Part shown: positions 43,005 through 51,210 of the stretch, piece after piece | Layout: each line of letters opens with the position of its first letter | How positions within the stretch are numbered: position 1 is the stretch's first letter | Assembly (NCBI GenBank): GCA_964400675.1 | Contig: CAYNVO010000004.1 | Coordinates: forward strand, 1 to 64,000 | Direction: 5' to 3' | Source: 9FT-COMBO-48-23 sp964400675 | Lineage (GTDB): Bacteria; Chloroflexota; Dehalococcoidia; GIF9; UBA5629 | DNA length: 64,000 bases | Made by a program: the position numbers and the translations under genes | Notes under the pieces: generated by a model | Told to the model about the DNA's origin: nothing | Databases searched by the model: none | The model's input: the letters and a program-made list of their open reading frames with translations, nothing else

Positions 43005-43679
43005 TTATTCCTCTTCACCAGGCTCTGCCTTGGCCTCTGCGCCCTCTTCTGCTTCTCCGGCAGCCTCAGCCTCTTCTGCAGCCACGGCTTCTACCGGCAC
43101 CTCTATGACCTCTTCCTTGCGAACCTCGGCAACTTTGACTACCATCTGTTCTGGGTCGCTGAGCAGCGTAACTCCATGGCCAAGAGGTATGTCCTTGACA
43201 TAGATTGCTTGGTCGAGCTCTTCGATGTTTGATACGTCGACCTCAAAGCTGTGCGGCAGGTCGTCAGGCAAAGCTTCAATATGCAGGGAATCAATAAGGT
43301 GGAGCATAGAGCTGTTCTTGATATTCCTCAGCACCGGCGCCTCACCGATGAACACCACAGGAACATCTGCTTTTATCTTCTCGGTCATCCTGACCTGGTA
43401 GAAGTCAACATGTAGAGGCTCATCAGTTAGAGGATTCTTCTGAACTTCACGCATCAGCACCTTTACCGGGCTTTTTGAATCATCAACCTTGAGGGATATA
43501 AGGTCGGTCATGCCTGCATGAACCATTAGGCTCTTCAGGCTTCTGGCGTCCACATTTATGGAAGTGGAGTCGATTCCGTGTCCATAGATATTGGCCGGAA
43601 CAATGCCTTGACGGCGTAGAAATCTTACTTTCTTGCCGGTTACGTCTCTTTTGGAAACTTCGAGTTCAAGTTGTTTCAT
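43005..43679 (-). CDS. rplY: 50S ribosomal protein L25/general stress protein Ctc (bL25)
   Basis: 224 residues, the long CTC/TL5 form: an N-terminal L25 domain binding 5S rRNA (residues 1-95, KVRFLRRQGIVPANIYGHGI) and a C-terminal beta domain to about 185, followed by a Glu/Ala-rich acidic tail of some 30 residues. AGAGGTAAC is the ribosome binding site. Confidence 0.95.
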   Translation of the reverse strand: MKQLELEVSKRDVTGKKVRFLRRQGIVPANIYGHGIDSTSINVDARSLKSLMVHAGMTDLISLKVDDSKSPVKVLMREVQKNPLTDEPLHVDFYQVRMTEKIKADVPVVFIGEAPVLRNIKNSSMLHLIDSLHIEALPDDLPHSFEVDVSNIEELDQAIYVKDIPLGHGVTLLSDPEQMVVKVAEVRKEEVIEVPVEAVAAEEAEAAGEAEEGAEAKAEPGEEE

Positions 43680-43711
43680 CTTGTTACCTCTTTCGATACT
43701 CCGAAGCCTAA

Positions 43712-43740
43712 AGCTTAATGGATTTTGAATTAGAAGTCAA
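43712..43740 (-). promoter_or_regulatory. rplY promoter
   Basis: Minus strand: TTGACT (43735-43740), 17 nt, TAAGCT (43712-43717), start near 43705, about 26 nt before the ATG. Confidence 0.5.
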
Positions 43741-43775
43741 ATTCACCACATGGGAATGTCTGTAAACTCCATTTA

Positions 43776-43804
43776 TGTGTCATTCTTCGCCCAGAGTGAC
43801 ACGT
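43776..43804. repeat. GTCATTCTGAGCG-family fragment
   Basis: GTGTCATTCTTCGCCCAGAG followed by TGACACG: two short terminal parts of the repeat joined, with GTGTCA/TGACAC arms. Confidence 0.45.
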
Positions 43805-43832
43805 TAATGTTAGAAACAATATCCCATGTATA

Positions 43833-45185
43833 CTACGGCCCGGCGAATATCTGGCAAGCCCAGATTTTCCCGCTGGCGTCTATTACAATACCCATGCCTG
43901 AGATAGTATGAGTGTGGTGTACATCAAGCATATTATCGTGGTGTCCCGGCGAGGTGAACCACTGTTGTGCCATTGCATTGGCATCGCAGGGAACGTTGTT
44001 TTGAAGGACATTCTCTGCGCAGGCGTGCATACCGGGGATGCTTGCCCAGATGGAACTGCATCTGGTACTGAAATTATCGTGGCTGAGCGTGTTCGCTGTT
44101 GCCATGTACTGGGCGTGCGGCCGGCATAGCCCGTCAATATAAGCATTTCTGGTTAAAGCAGGTACACCGTTGGCTGTCCTTAATGCATTCACAGCGTCAA
44201 ACAAGGCTTGTTCGCAGGTTGCAGCATCCCCGCTAGGTGGTGGAGGAGCCGCAGCCACTGTAACCGTAACCTGCTGGGTGACAGTTCCGGTGGTATTGGT
44301 AGCCGACAGGGTAAAGATGGTGGTTGAAGCCGGGCTTGCTGGAGTGCTTCCCGAAGCCGGACGAGAGCCAATTCCAGGGGATATGCTAACAGACGTGACC
44401 CCGGTAACATTCCAGCTAAGGTTAGAGTTTCCTCCGGGGATGATGCTGGAGGGGCTGGCGGTGAAGGAGAGGATAACTGGTAACGAAGACGGAGGAGCCG
44501 CAGCCACTGTAACCGTAACCTGCTGGGTGACAGTTCCGGTGGTATTGGTAGCCGACAGGGTAAAGATGGTGGTTGAAGCCGGGCTTGCTGGAGTGCTTCC
44601 CGAAGCCGGACGAGAGCCAATTCCAGGGGATATGCTAACAGACGTGACCCCGGTAACATTCCAGCTAAGGTTAGAGTTTCCTCCGGGGATGATGCTGGAG
44701 GGGCTGGCGGTGAAGGAGAGGATAACGGGCAAAGTGGTTGGCGGCAAAGTAGTTGGTGGCAGAGTAGTTGGTGGCAGAGTAGTTGGCGGTGAAGTAGTTG
44801 GCAGTGAAGTAACCTCAATAGTAACCGACTGAGTTACACTGCCGGTGGCATTGTTAGCTGTTAGAGTGAAGGTCTCAGTTGCCATCGGTGAAACTTCAAC
44901 GCTACCCGCATGGACAACACTTCCTATTCCCTGGTCTATGCTAACCTCGGTAGCCCTAGATACATCCCATTCAATAGTCGTGCTATTGCCAAGAGTGATG
45001 CTCGAAGGGCGGGCAAAGAACAAATTGATGGTTGGTAGTTGACCGTCAGGCTTTAGAGAGAAGTCTACGGTGATTTCACCTTCAGGTCCTATTTTCACTA
45101 AAGCACAGGAAAGGTTAGCTACGCCCAGGACTAAGGTGAGTAACAACGCAACAATGAACTTGACGAGGTTTTTAGTTTTTGACAT
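43833..45185 (-). CDS. secreted CAP/SCP-domain lipoprotein with duplicated Ig-like modules
   Basis: 450 residues. A basic start and hydrophobic core end at a lipobox-like LSC (Cys near 27), so it is probably a lipoprotein. Then come three Ig-like modules of the FTASPSSIIPGGNSNLSW type; modules 2 and 3 are identical over 78 residues and follow a PTTLP-repeat linker. The C-terminal 130 residues are a CAP/SCP domain (LFDAVNALRTANGVPALT, AENV, GHHDNMLD) as in YkwD-like proteins. It is likely surface-exposed; the CAP role is unknown. The start is the ATG after GGGAGG; an in-frame GTG lies just upstream. Confidence 0.85.
   Translation of the reverse strand: MSKTKNLVKFIVALLLTLVLGVANLSCALVKIGPEGEITVDFSLKPDGQLPTINLFFARPSSITLGNSTTIEWDVSRATEVSIDQGIGSVVHAGSVEVSPMATETFTLTANNATGSVTQSVTIEVTSLPTTSPPTTLPPTTLPPTTLPPTTLPVILSFTASPSSIIPGGNSNLSWNVTGVTSVSISPGIGSRPASGSTPASPASTTIFTLSATNTTGTVTQQVTVTVAAAPPSSLPVILSFTASPSSIIPGGNSNLSWNVTGVTSVSISPGIGSRPASGSTPASPASTTIFTLSATNTTGTVTQQVTVTVAAAPPPPSGDAATCEQALFDAVNALRTANGVPALTRNAYIDGLCRPHAQYMATANTLSHDNFSTRCSSIWASIPGMHACAENVLQNNVPCDANAMAQQWFTSPGHHDNMLDVHHTHTISGMGIVIDASGKIWACQIFAGP
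44242..44477. repeat. perfect 236-bp direct repeat, unit A
   Basis: Identical base for base, as far as I can read, to 44491-44726 with an offset of 249 bp (83 codons). Encodes the third Ig-like module of the CAP lipoprotein. Confidence 0.92.
44491..44726. repeat. perfect 236-bp direct repeat, unit B
   Basis: Second copy; encodes the preceding Ig-like module. Next to it, 44730-44807 is an imperfect 15-bp tandem repeat encoding the Pro-Thr linker. Confidence 0.92.
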
Positions 45186-45283
45186 CACAAACGGCACCTC
45201 CCACTAGATTGGTTTGCTCTCACGTGTCTGAGGAAACTTGACTCGACAGGACGTATTCGCTCCTTCTTGGGTAGTTAGGAAAC

Positions 45284-45312
45284 AGTATACTGCGCGTCCC
45301 TCGAAGCGTCAA
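45284..45312 (-). promoter_or_regulatory. promoter of the CAP lipoprotein gene
   Basis: Minus strand: TTGACG (45307-45312), 17 nt, TATACT (45284-45289). The -10 is inside the palindrome CAGTATACTG. The leader is about 90 nt. Confidence 0.75.
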
Positions 45313-45332
45313 TAGGTCTACGTGCGGCACTA

Positions 45333-47255
45333 TCATACCTTTTTCTGAAGTTCCTCAAAGGCTTTCTTCGCCTCTTCCACGGAGACTTCGTCTTCCAGCG
45401 TTGTCAGGTCGCCGATTTTGGTGCCGCTGGCTACCGCTTTGAGGACTCGCCTCATTATTTTGCCGCTCCTCGTCTTTGGTAGTTTAGCCACGAAATAGAT
45501 TTCGTCAGGAGTGGCTACAGGACCCAGCGTCTTGCGTATATGCTGCCTTATCTTGTTCTTGAGTTCCGGCGAGGGTTCTATCCCTTGCTTGAGCGTGGCG
45601 AAGATGACCACACTTTCACCCTTAACTTCGTCTGGCCTGCTGGCTACAGCCGCTTCGACCACGGCCTCGTGAGAAACAGCGGCGTCTTCTATTTCTATTG
45701 TGCCTATCCTGTGTCCGGCTATTTTAAGTACCTCATCGGCTCTGCCTAGCAGCCAGAAATAGCCGTCTTTGTCCCGGATGGCATAGTCGCCGGTATAGAA
45801 CATGCCGGGGAATTTAGACCAGTATGTTTCCTCGTATCTTTTTGGGTCTCCGTGTATGCCCGTGAGCATCCCCGGCCAGGGTGATTTTATAACCAGAAAG
45901 CCTTTTTCTCCGGCTGGCACTGATTTACCGCTGTCATCAAAGATATCAGCATTGACCCCGGGCAGGGGGAAGGTTGCTGAGCCTGGCTTAAGGGGTACCA
46001 GTTCGATGCCTGGTGTTGGCGATATCATTGTGCCGCCGGTTTCAGTCTGCCACCAGGTGTCTACTATGGGGCACCTTTCACCGCCGATGACCTTGTAATA
46101 CCACTGCCAGGCTTCGGGGTTTATGGATTCTCCAACGCTGCCCAGTAGCTCAAGGCTGCTCAAGTCGTGCCTTTTGACCACGTCCTCACCATACTTCATC
46201 AACATCCTGATGCCCGTGGGTGATGTGTAGAATATCGTAACCCCGTATTTTTCTACGATGTCCCACCATCTGTCTACCGATGGGTAGTCAGGGGCTCCTT
46301 CGTAAAGGACTATGGCGGCGCCATGACATAAGGGGCCGTAGACTATGGAGCTGTGTCCGGTGACCCAGCCGACATCGGCGGTGCACCAGTAAACAGACTC
46401 CTCTTTAACATTGAAGACCCATTCATAGCCGGAATTGGTGAAAACGAGATAGCCGCCGGTGCCGTGGACAATGCCCTTAGGCTTTCCGGTGGTGCCCGAT
46501 GTATATAGAATGTAAAGAGGATGACTGGCATCAACTGGCTCGGCAGGCACGAAGGAACTGGCGTCATCGAGTAACTCGTGCAGCCAGAAGTCTCGTCCTT
46601 GTTTCATATCCGTAGGTGTGCCTGCCCTTCTAGCCACTATTACCTTTTCAATTGATGGCGACATACTTACGGCCTCATCGCTAATTTTTTTAAGTTCCAG
46701 ATACTTACCTCTTCTGAAACCGGCATCCGCTGTTACCAGAACTTTGGCATTGATGTCGTTGATTCGGTCGGCCAGAGCCTGAGCGCTGAAACCGGAAAAG
46801 ACGACGGTGTGTGGGGCCCCGATTCTAGCGCAGGCGAGCATGAATATGGGCAATTCGGGAATCATCGGCAGATATAGTGCGACCGTATCCCCTTTGTTGA
46901 CACCCAAATTTTTGAGGACTGAAGCGAATTTATTGACCCATCTGTATAGTGTGGAATAGCTTAAGACCTGGCTATCGCCCAGCTCGCCCTCCCAGTATAT
47001 GGCGACTTTGCTTCTCCTCCAGGTCTTAACATGCCGGTCCACGCATTGATAGCTGGCGTTAATTTTGCCGCCTTCAAACCAGCGGGCGAAAGGTGGTTGC
47101 CAGTCAAGGACTTTGTCCCAGGTCTTGAACCAGTCCAGCTTGCGAGCCTCATCGGCCCAGAAATGTTCCGGGTCTTGTATTGAGCGGTTATACATATCCA
47201 TGTATTTCTTGAAAGGCCAGTATACCGCTTCAGAAGGTAAAGATGTTTTTACCAT
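45333..47255 (-). CDS. acsA: acetyl-CoA synthetase (AMP-forming)
   Basis: 640 residues. Acetate + CoA + ATP to acetyl-CoA + AMP. Adenylation motif YTSGTTGKPKG, then DTWWQTETGG and the C-terminal PKTRSGKIMRR whose Lys is the reversible acetylation site in the family. Full length with the usual N-terminal ACAS domain. It is 30 bp after the radical SAM gene and divergent from the CODH/ACS operon, tying free acetate to the same acetyl-CoA pool. Confidence 0.95.
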   Translation of the reverse strand: MVKTSLPSEAVYWPFKKYMDMYNRSIQDPEHFWADEARKLDWFKTWDKVLDWQPPFARWFEGGKINASYQCVDRHVKTWRRSKVAIYWEGELGDSQVLSYSTLYRWVNKFASVLKNLGVNKGDTVALYLPMIPELPIFMLACARIGAPHTVVFSGFSAQALADRINDINAKVLVTADAGFRRGKYLELKKISDEAVSMSPSIEKVIVARRAGTPTDMKQGRDFWLHELLDDASSFVPAEPVDASHPLYILYTSGTTGKPKGIVHGTGGYLVFTNSGYEWVFNVKEESVYWCTADVGWVTGHSSIVYGPLCHGAAIVLYEGAPDYPSVDRWWDIVEKYGVTIFYTSPTGIRMLMKYGEDVVKRHDLSSLELLGSVGESINPEAWQWYYKVIGGERCPIVDTWWQTETGGTMISPTPGIELVPLKPGSATFPLPGVNADIFDDSGKSVPAGEKGFLVIKSPWPGMLTGIHGDPKRYEETYWSKFPGMFYTGDYAIRDKDGYFWLLGRADEVLKIAGHRIGTIEIEDAAVSHEAVVEAAVASRPDEVKGESVVIFATLKQGIEPSPELKNKIRQHIRKTLGPVATPDEIYFVAKLPKTRSGKIMRRVLKAVASGTKIGDLTTLEDEVSVEEAKKAFEELQKKV

Positions 47256-47285
47256 AGCTCCCCTCCTTCCCTTGACGTATTATTA

Positions 47286-49127
47286 TTATACCAGTTTGGC
47301 GTTTTGCTTGAATTTTTGCTGGCAGTTCAGATATCTTTGCTGGAGTCCACAGGCGTTGCAATGTCCATGACGACAATCGGAGGTTTCTTTCCCTTGCCGC
47401 ATGTAATGAAGTTCTTTCTCGAGGAATGCTGAGTTTACTCCGATATCGATATGCTGCCAGGGTAACACCTCATCCGTGGGTCGTTCCCGATTGGCATAGA
47501 AGGCGGGGTCAAGTTTACATTCATTAAAGGCACGCAGCCAGTTATCGTAGTTGAAGCATTCCTGCCAGGCATCGAATTTACTGCCTAGTTCCCATGACTT
47601 ATGTATAACTTTGCCCAGCCTGCGGTCACCACGGGACAGGGCTGCTTCAAGCTGGCTGATTTTAGTGTCCTGCCATGAAAGGTGGGCTCCAGTGCGGCGT
47701 AAGCCTTGTTTGAGCATTTCATGCTTGGGGTTTAGCTGCTCTTCTGTATCCTGTGCTAACCACTGGCAGGGGGTGTGAGGCTTGGGGACAAAGGTGGCTA
47801 CACTGACTCTAATCCTTGGCGGCTTGTTTCTAAGTTTCTTGCCTAGCTGGCAGGTTTTGGTCACCAGCTCTATTATGCCCTTTATGTCGTCAATGGTCTC
47901 GGTAGGCAGTCCGACCATGAAATATAGCTTGAGATTCAGCCAGCCCTTTTCGAAGGCAGCGGCGAAGGTGTTAAGCATTGCCTCTTCGGGTATATGTTTG
48001 TTTATGACTTGCCGCAGCCTCTCGGTTCCGGCCTCGGGGGCGAAGGTAAGAGTGGTCTTGCGCCGGTAAGGTAGTGATTCCACCAGGTCTATTGACGACG
48101 TATCTAGGCGGAGGCTGGGCACGGACAGGGTTAGGTTGTCGTGGTAGTATTTGCGTGACAGCTGACCGATTAATTCGCTTATATTATGATAATCCCCGGT
48201 GCTTAGAGAGACCAGGGATACTTCGTTGTATCCACAGTTACTTATCAGCTCTGCCACGCCTTCGATTATTTGTTGCTCGGGAAGCTCACGGACTGGCCGG
48301 TAAATCATTCCGGCCTGGCAGAAACGGCAGCCTCGGCTGCATCCCCGCTGAATTTCGACGGCGCCGCGGTCGTGCACTACTTTGATATGAGGTACCACCG
48401 GCCTGGTAACAGGCTGCGGCAGTTCATCTATTAGCTGTCGCTCTATTGGTAGCCTGGCTTCGGGCACCTTTGGCTTTATGCTGGCAAAGGTGCCATCCTT
48501 GTGGTAGAACACTTCATATAAGCTCGGCACATATACGCCGGGGAGTTTTGCTGCCTGTTTCAGCACCTGTTCTTTATTATTGTTTTTACTGGCTCGGTAG
48601 GCTTCCAAGAATTTAAGTATTGTCTCTTCGGCTTCGCCGATGACGAACAGGTCTATGAAATCAGCAATTGGCTCCGGATTAAGAGCACAACTGCCTCCGG
48701 CGATTATTAGAGGGTGCGAATCATTCCGCTGGTGGCTGAACAGCGGAATTTTAGCCAGGTCGAGCATATTCAGCACATTGGTATAGATAAGCTCGTAGCC
48801 CAGCGAGAAGCCTATTATGTCAAAATCTTTCAGAGGGTGTCTGGTCTCGAGGCTGAACAGCGGGATGTTATGCTGTCTGAGCAGTGCCTCCATGTCCACC
48901 CAGGGGGCGTAGACCCTCTCGGCAAGTGCGTCGGGCTGGTCATTCAGTATTTTGTAGAGTATCGGTAATGCCAGATTGGACATGCCGACTTCGTATACGT
49001 CGGGGAAGGCAAGGGCGATTCGGATAGGAGTCGTCTGCCAGTCTTTGACTATGCTGTTCCACTCGCCGCCGCTGTAGCGTGCCGGCTTGGAGACCTCATA
49101 GAGTATGTCATCCAGGTTGGTCATCTT
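47286..49127 (-). CDS. radical SAM protein, TIGR03960-like (B12-binding type)
   Basis: 613 residues from the ATG that begins MTNLDDILYEVSKPARYSGG, the family start; an upstream ATG at 49160 adds 11 residues. Neither has a strong ribosome binding site. The N-terminal third resembles a cobalamin-binding-like fold; the radical SAM cluster motif is CSRGCRFCQAG, and the C-terminus has a CRHGHCNACG motif. These proteins are often fused or adjacent to a TIGR03936 domain; none is seen here. Reaction unknown. Confidence 0.85.
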   Translation of the reverse strand, partial: KMTNLDDILYEVSKPARYSGGEWNSIVKDWQTTPIRIALAFPDVYEVGMSNLALPILYKILNDQPDALAERVYAPWVDMEALLRQHNIPLFSLETRHPLKDFDIIGFSLGYELIYTNVLNMLDLAKIPLFSHQRNDSHPLIIAGGSCALNPEPIADFIDLFVIGEAEETILKFLEAYRASKNNNKEQVLKQAAKLPGVYVPSLYEVFYHKDGTFASIKPKVPEARLPIERQLIDELPQPVTRPVVPHIKVVHDRGAVEIQRGCSRGCRFCQAGMIYRPVRELPEQQIIEGVAELISNCGYNEVSLVSLSTGDYHNISELIGQLSRKYYHDNLTLSVPSLRLDTSSIDLVESLPYRRKTTLTFAPEAGTERLRQVINKHIPEEAMLNTFAAAFEKGWLNLKLYFMVGLPTETIDDIKGIIELVTKTCQLGKKLRNKPPRIRVSVATFVPKPHTPCQWLAQDTEEQLNPKHEMLKQGLRRTGAHLSWQDTKISQLEAALSRGDRRLGKVIHKSWELGSKFDAWQECFNYDNWLRAFNECKLDPAFYANRERPTDEVLPWQHIDIGVNSAFLEKELHYMRQGKETSDCRHGHCNACGLQQRYLNCQQKFKQNAKLV

Positions 49128-49225
49128 CTTTAGCTCACAAAGGTCAATTATAGCTTTCATTAGCTGAAGCTTTCAATTCTTTGTTTATACAAGGTTGACC
49201 CCTCCCTTAGTAGGTGCAAATATTG

Positions 49226-49254
49226 TTGACGCTTATATTGTGAGGTGATACAAT
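49226..49254 (+). promoter_or_regulatory. promoter of the Wood-Ljungdahl operon with operator dyad
   Basis: TTGACG (49226-49231), 17 nt, TACAAT (49249-49254). A perfect dyad ATATTGT-N8-ACAATAT (49235-49256) covers the spacer and -10, the place for a repressor. The start is near 49261. Confidence 0.75.
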
Positions 49255-49284
49255 ATCCCTTTGGTTCGGCATAATCATACAATT

Positions 49285-49314
49285 ACTCCTGAAAATTTTC
49301 CTTTTTCGGGGAGT
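49285..49314 (+). promoter_or_regulatory. hairpin in the acsE leader
   Basis: ACTCCTGAAAA pairs with TTTTTCGGGGAGT around a TTTTCC loop, with one bulged G and a G-U pair. It ends about 10 nt before the AGAAGGGGG ribosome binding site, so it could affect initiation. Confidence 0.4.
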
Positions 49315-49336
49315 TAGTAAATAGAAGGGGGCTTGC

Positions 49337-50215
49337 ATGGTTTTAATCGGCGAAAGTATTCATATTATTTCCAAAGATGTCAATGATGCTGTCAAGGAAC
49401 GCAATACAAAGGTAATCCAAGACCTGGCCAAAGGACAGGCTGCCGCCGGGGCAGACTACATAGATTTGAATCTCGGCCCGGCGAAGAGAGACCCGGAAGA
49501 GGTAACCCAGTGGCTGGTCAATACAATTCAAGGAGTCATCGATTTACCCATATCTGTAGACACTTTAAATCCCGTAGCTATGGAAGCTGGCCTTAAAGCC
49601 TGTAAGAAAAGGCCTCTGCTTAACTCCTCCTCTGGAAGAACTGACAGCAAAGAGCGCATGCTTCCATTAGCTAAGAAATATAATACTGACGTGGTTATTT
49701 CCGTTCTCACTGACAAGGGATGTCCTCCTGGCATCGATTCCCGGATAGAGAGCATTATGGAGACAATTGCCTTGGCAAACGAACTTGGCATCCCCAATGA
49801 AGATATCTGGGTTGATCCCATAATCCTGCCGGTGAGTGCTGACCAGAAGCAAGTTGCCGATGCAGTGGAGTTTGTCGGTATGCTGCAGGACCTGATGCCC
49901 GGTGTGAAATCCACGGTGGGGCTTTCAAACGTGTCCAACGGCACACCCGATGAACTCAGAGGCATTCTCAATTGTACCTACATGACAATGCTGGGAAGAG
50001 GGGGTCTGTACTCGGCGATTGCAGATGTACTGGACGAGGAGCTGGTCAAGCTGAACAAGGGCGAGCTCCCTAATATCGTTGACCTCATCTATAAGACGAT
50101 GGACGGTGAGGTTGTAGACCTGGCTTCGTTGTCGCAAAAGGAGCGAGATTACGTTAAAACTACAAAAGTGCTCATGGGAGAGACGCTTTACTCTCATGCC
50201 TGGCTTGAGAGTTAG
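49337..50215 (+). CDS. acsE: methyltetrahydrofolate:corrinoid iron-sulfur protein methyltransferase
   Basis: 292 residues, a pterin-binding TIM barrel: IGESIHII, DYIDLNLGPAKRDPEE, PISVDTLNP and LLNSSSGRT, the landmarks of AcsE and the MeTr family. It moves the methyl group of 5-methyl-THF to the cobalt of the corrinoid protein encoded by the next gene and cdhE. First gene of the operon. Confidence 0.93.
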   Translation: MVLIGESIHIISKDVNDAVKERNTKVIQDLAKGQAAAGADYIDLNLGPAKRDPEEVTQWLVNTIQGVIDLPISVDTLNPVAMEAGLKACKKRPLLNSSSGRTDSKERMLPLAKKYNTDVVISVLTDKGCPPGIDSRIESIMETIALANELGIPNEDIWVDPIILPVSADQKQVADAVEFVGMLQDLMPGVKSTVGLSNVSNGTPDELRGILNCTYMTMLGRGGLYSAIADVLDEELVKLNKGELPNIVDLIYKTMDGEVVDLASLSQKERDYVKTTKVLMGETLYSHAWLES

Positions 50216-50237
50216 AATTCTTTAAAAGGAGTGAACG

Positions 50238-51143
50238 ATGGATTACAAGGCACCTTTGGAGACCTATTCAGGAAAAGTAGCCGAGGTGGTTATCGGTAAA
50301 GGGGAGAAAGCTTTAAAAATCGGTGGAGAGAGCGTTCTTCCCTTTCATTTTTTTGAGGGCAAGATAGAAAACCGGCCTCGGCTGGCTTTGGAAGTCCCTG
50401 ACGCTGCGCCGGCGAACTGGACCGAATGGGAATGCCGTCCTTATAAGGATGTTCTTTCCGACCCGGTGGCATGGGCGAAGAAATGCCTGGACTTCGGTGC
50501 TGACCTCGTTTGTCTGCGCTTGGTGAGCACTGACCCGGCGGCGGCAAATGCTCCGGCGGATAAAGCTGCTGCGGTGGTCAAGCAGGTAGCATCGGCCATA
50601 AACACACCGCTTATCGTCTACGGCTCTGGAGATGAGACGAAAGATATCGAGGTTTTGACCAAGGTGGCGGAAGTCTGTGCCGGTGAAAATCTCCTCCTGG
50701 GTCCGCTGGCCAAGGAGAATTATGAGCCTATAAGCAAGGCGGCTCTGGATCATGGGCATTGTATAATAGCCCAGACCCCACTGGACATAAACCTGGAGAA
50801 GGAATTAAATGTAAAGCTGCTGAAGACCTTCCCCCGTGAGCGGATAGTCATCGACCCATTAAGCTCAGCTTTGGGTTATGGCATGGAATACAGCTTCACC
50901 ATAATGGAGAGAACCAAGCACATCGGCGTCATGTTCGGCGATAATACCATGCAGATGCCCATTATCGCCGACCTAGGCAGCGAATGTGCCAAAACTAAGC
51001 AGGCGAAGGAAAGTGAGAAGCAAGGTCTGTTGTGGGAGGGCATTACGGCCATCAGTCTCCTTTTGGCTGGAGCTAATGTCTTGATATTGAGGCAGCCTGA
51101 AAACTGTAAGCTTATGAGAGAGGCCATAGACGGCAAAATTTAG
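50238..51143 (+). CDS. cdhD: corrinoid iron-sulfur protein small subunit (CODH/ACS delta)
   Basis: 301 residues, near the length of bacterial AcsD and shorter than archaeal CdhD. Motifs: GGESVLPFHFFEG, RPRLALEVPD, DLVCLRLVSTDP and DPLSSALGYGMEYSFTIMER. It is a TIM-barrel partner of CdhE that carries the methyl-cobalamin between AcsE and the acetyl-CoA synthase. 22 bp after acsE. Confidence 0.92.
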   Translation: MDYKAPLETYSGKVAEVVIGKGEKALKIGGESVLPFHFFEGKIENRPRLALEVPDAAPANWTEWECRPYKDVLSDPVAWAKKCLDFGADLVCLRLVSTDPAAANAPADKAAAVVKQVASAINTPLIVYGSGDETKDIEVLTKVAEVCAGENLLLGPLAKENYEPISKAALDHGHCIIAQTPLDINLEKELNVKLLKTFPRERIVIDPLSSALGYGMEYSFTIMERTKHIGVMFGDNTMQMPIIADLGSECAKTKQAKESEKQGLLWEGITAISLLLAGANVLILRQPENCKLMREAIDGKI

Positions 51144-51145
51144 TA

Positions 51146-51174
51146 TTGATAATCATTCTTATTAATGATATAAT
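51146..51174 (+). promoter_or_regulatory. internal promoter with dyad ahead of cdhA
   Basis: TTGATA (51146-51151), 17 nt, TATAAT (51169-51174). The spacer holds a perfect dyad ATCATT-N6-AATGAT (51152-51169), and TGATAATCATTCTTA (51147-51161) matches 12 of 14 paired positions of the TGATAAT-n-ATTATCA Fur-box arms. This would give cdhA and the downstream genes a separate, possibly iron-controlled start. Confidence 0.65.
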
Positions 51175-51210
51175 TCAAACATAATTGCTTTATATAAGGA
51201 GGAATTAGAC

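Noticed and set aside
44170..44832. 220-codon plus-strand frame across the CAP lipoprotein gene
   Set aside because: It is the antisense shadow of the duplicated Ig-like modules and has no family features; the minus-strand gene has signal peptide, repeats and CAP domain.
49161..49336. cobalamin riboswitch ahead of acsE
   Set aside because: No B12-box-like sequence and too little leader after the mapped promoter.
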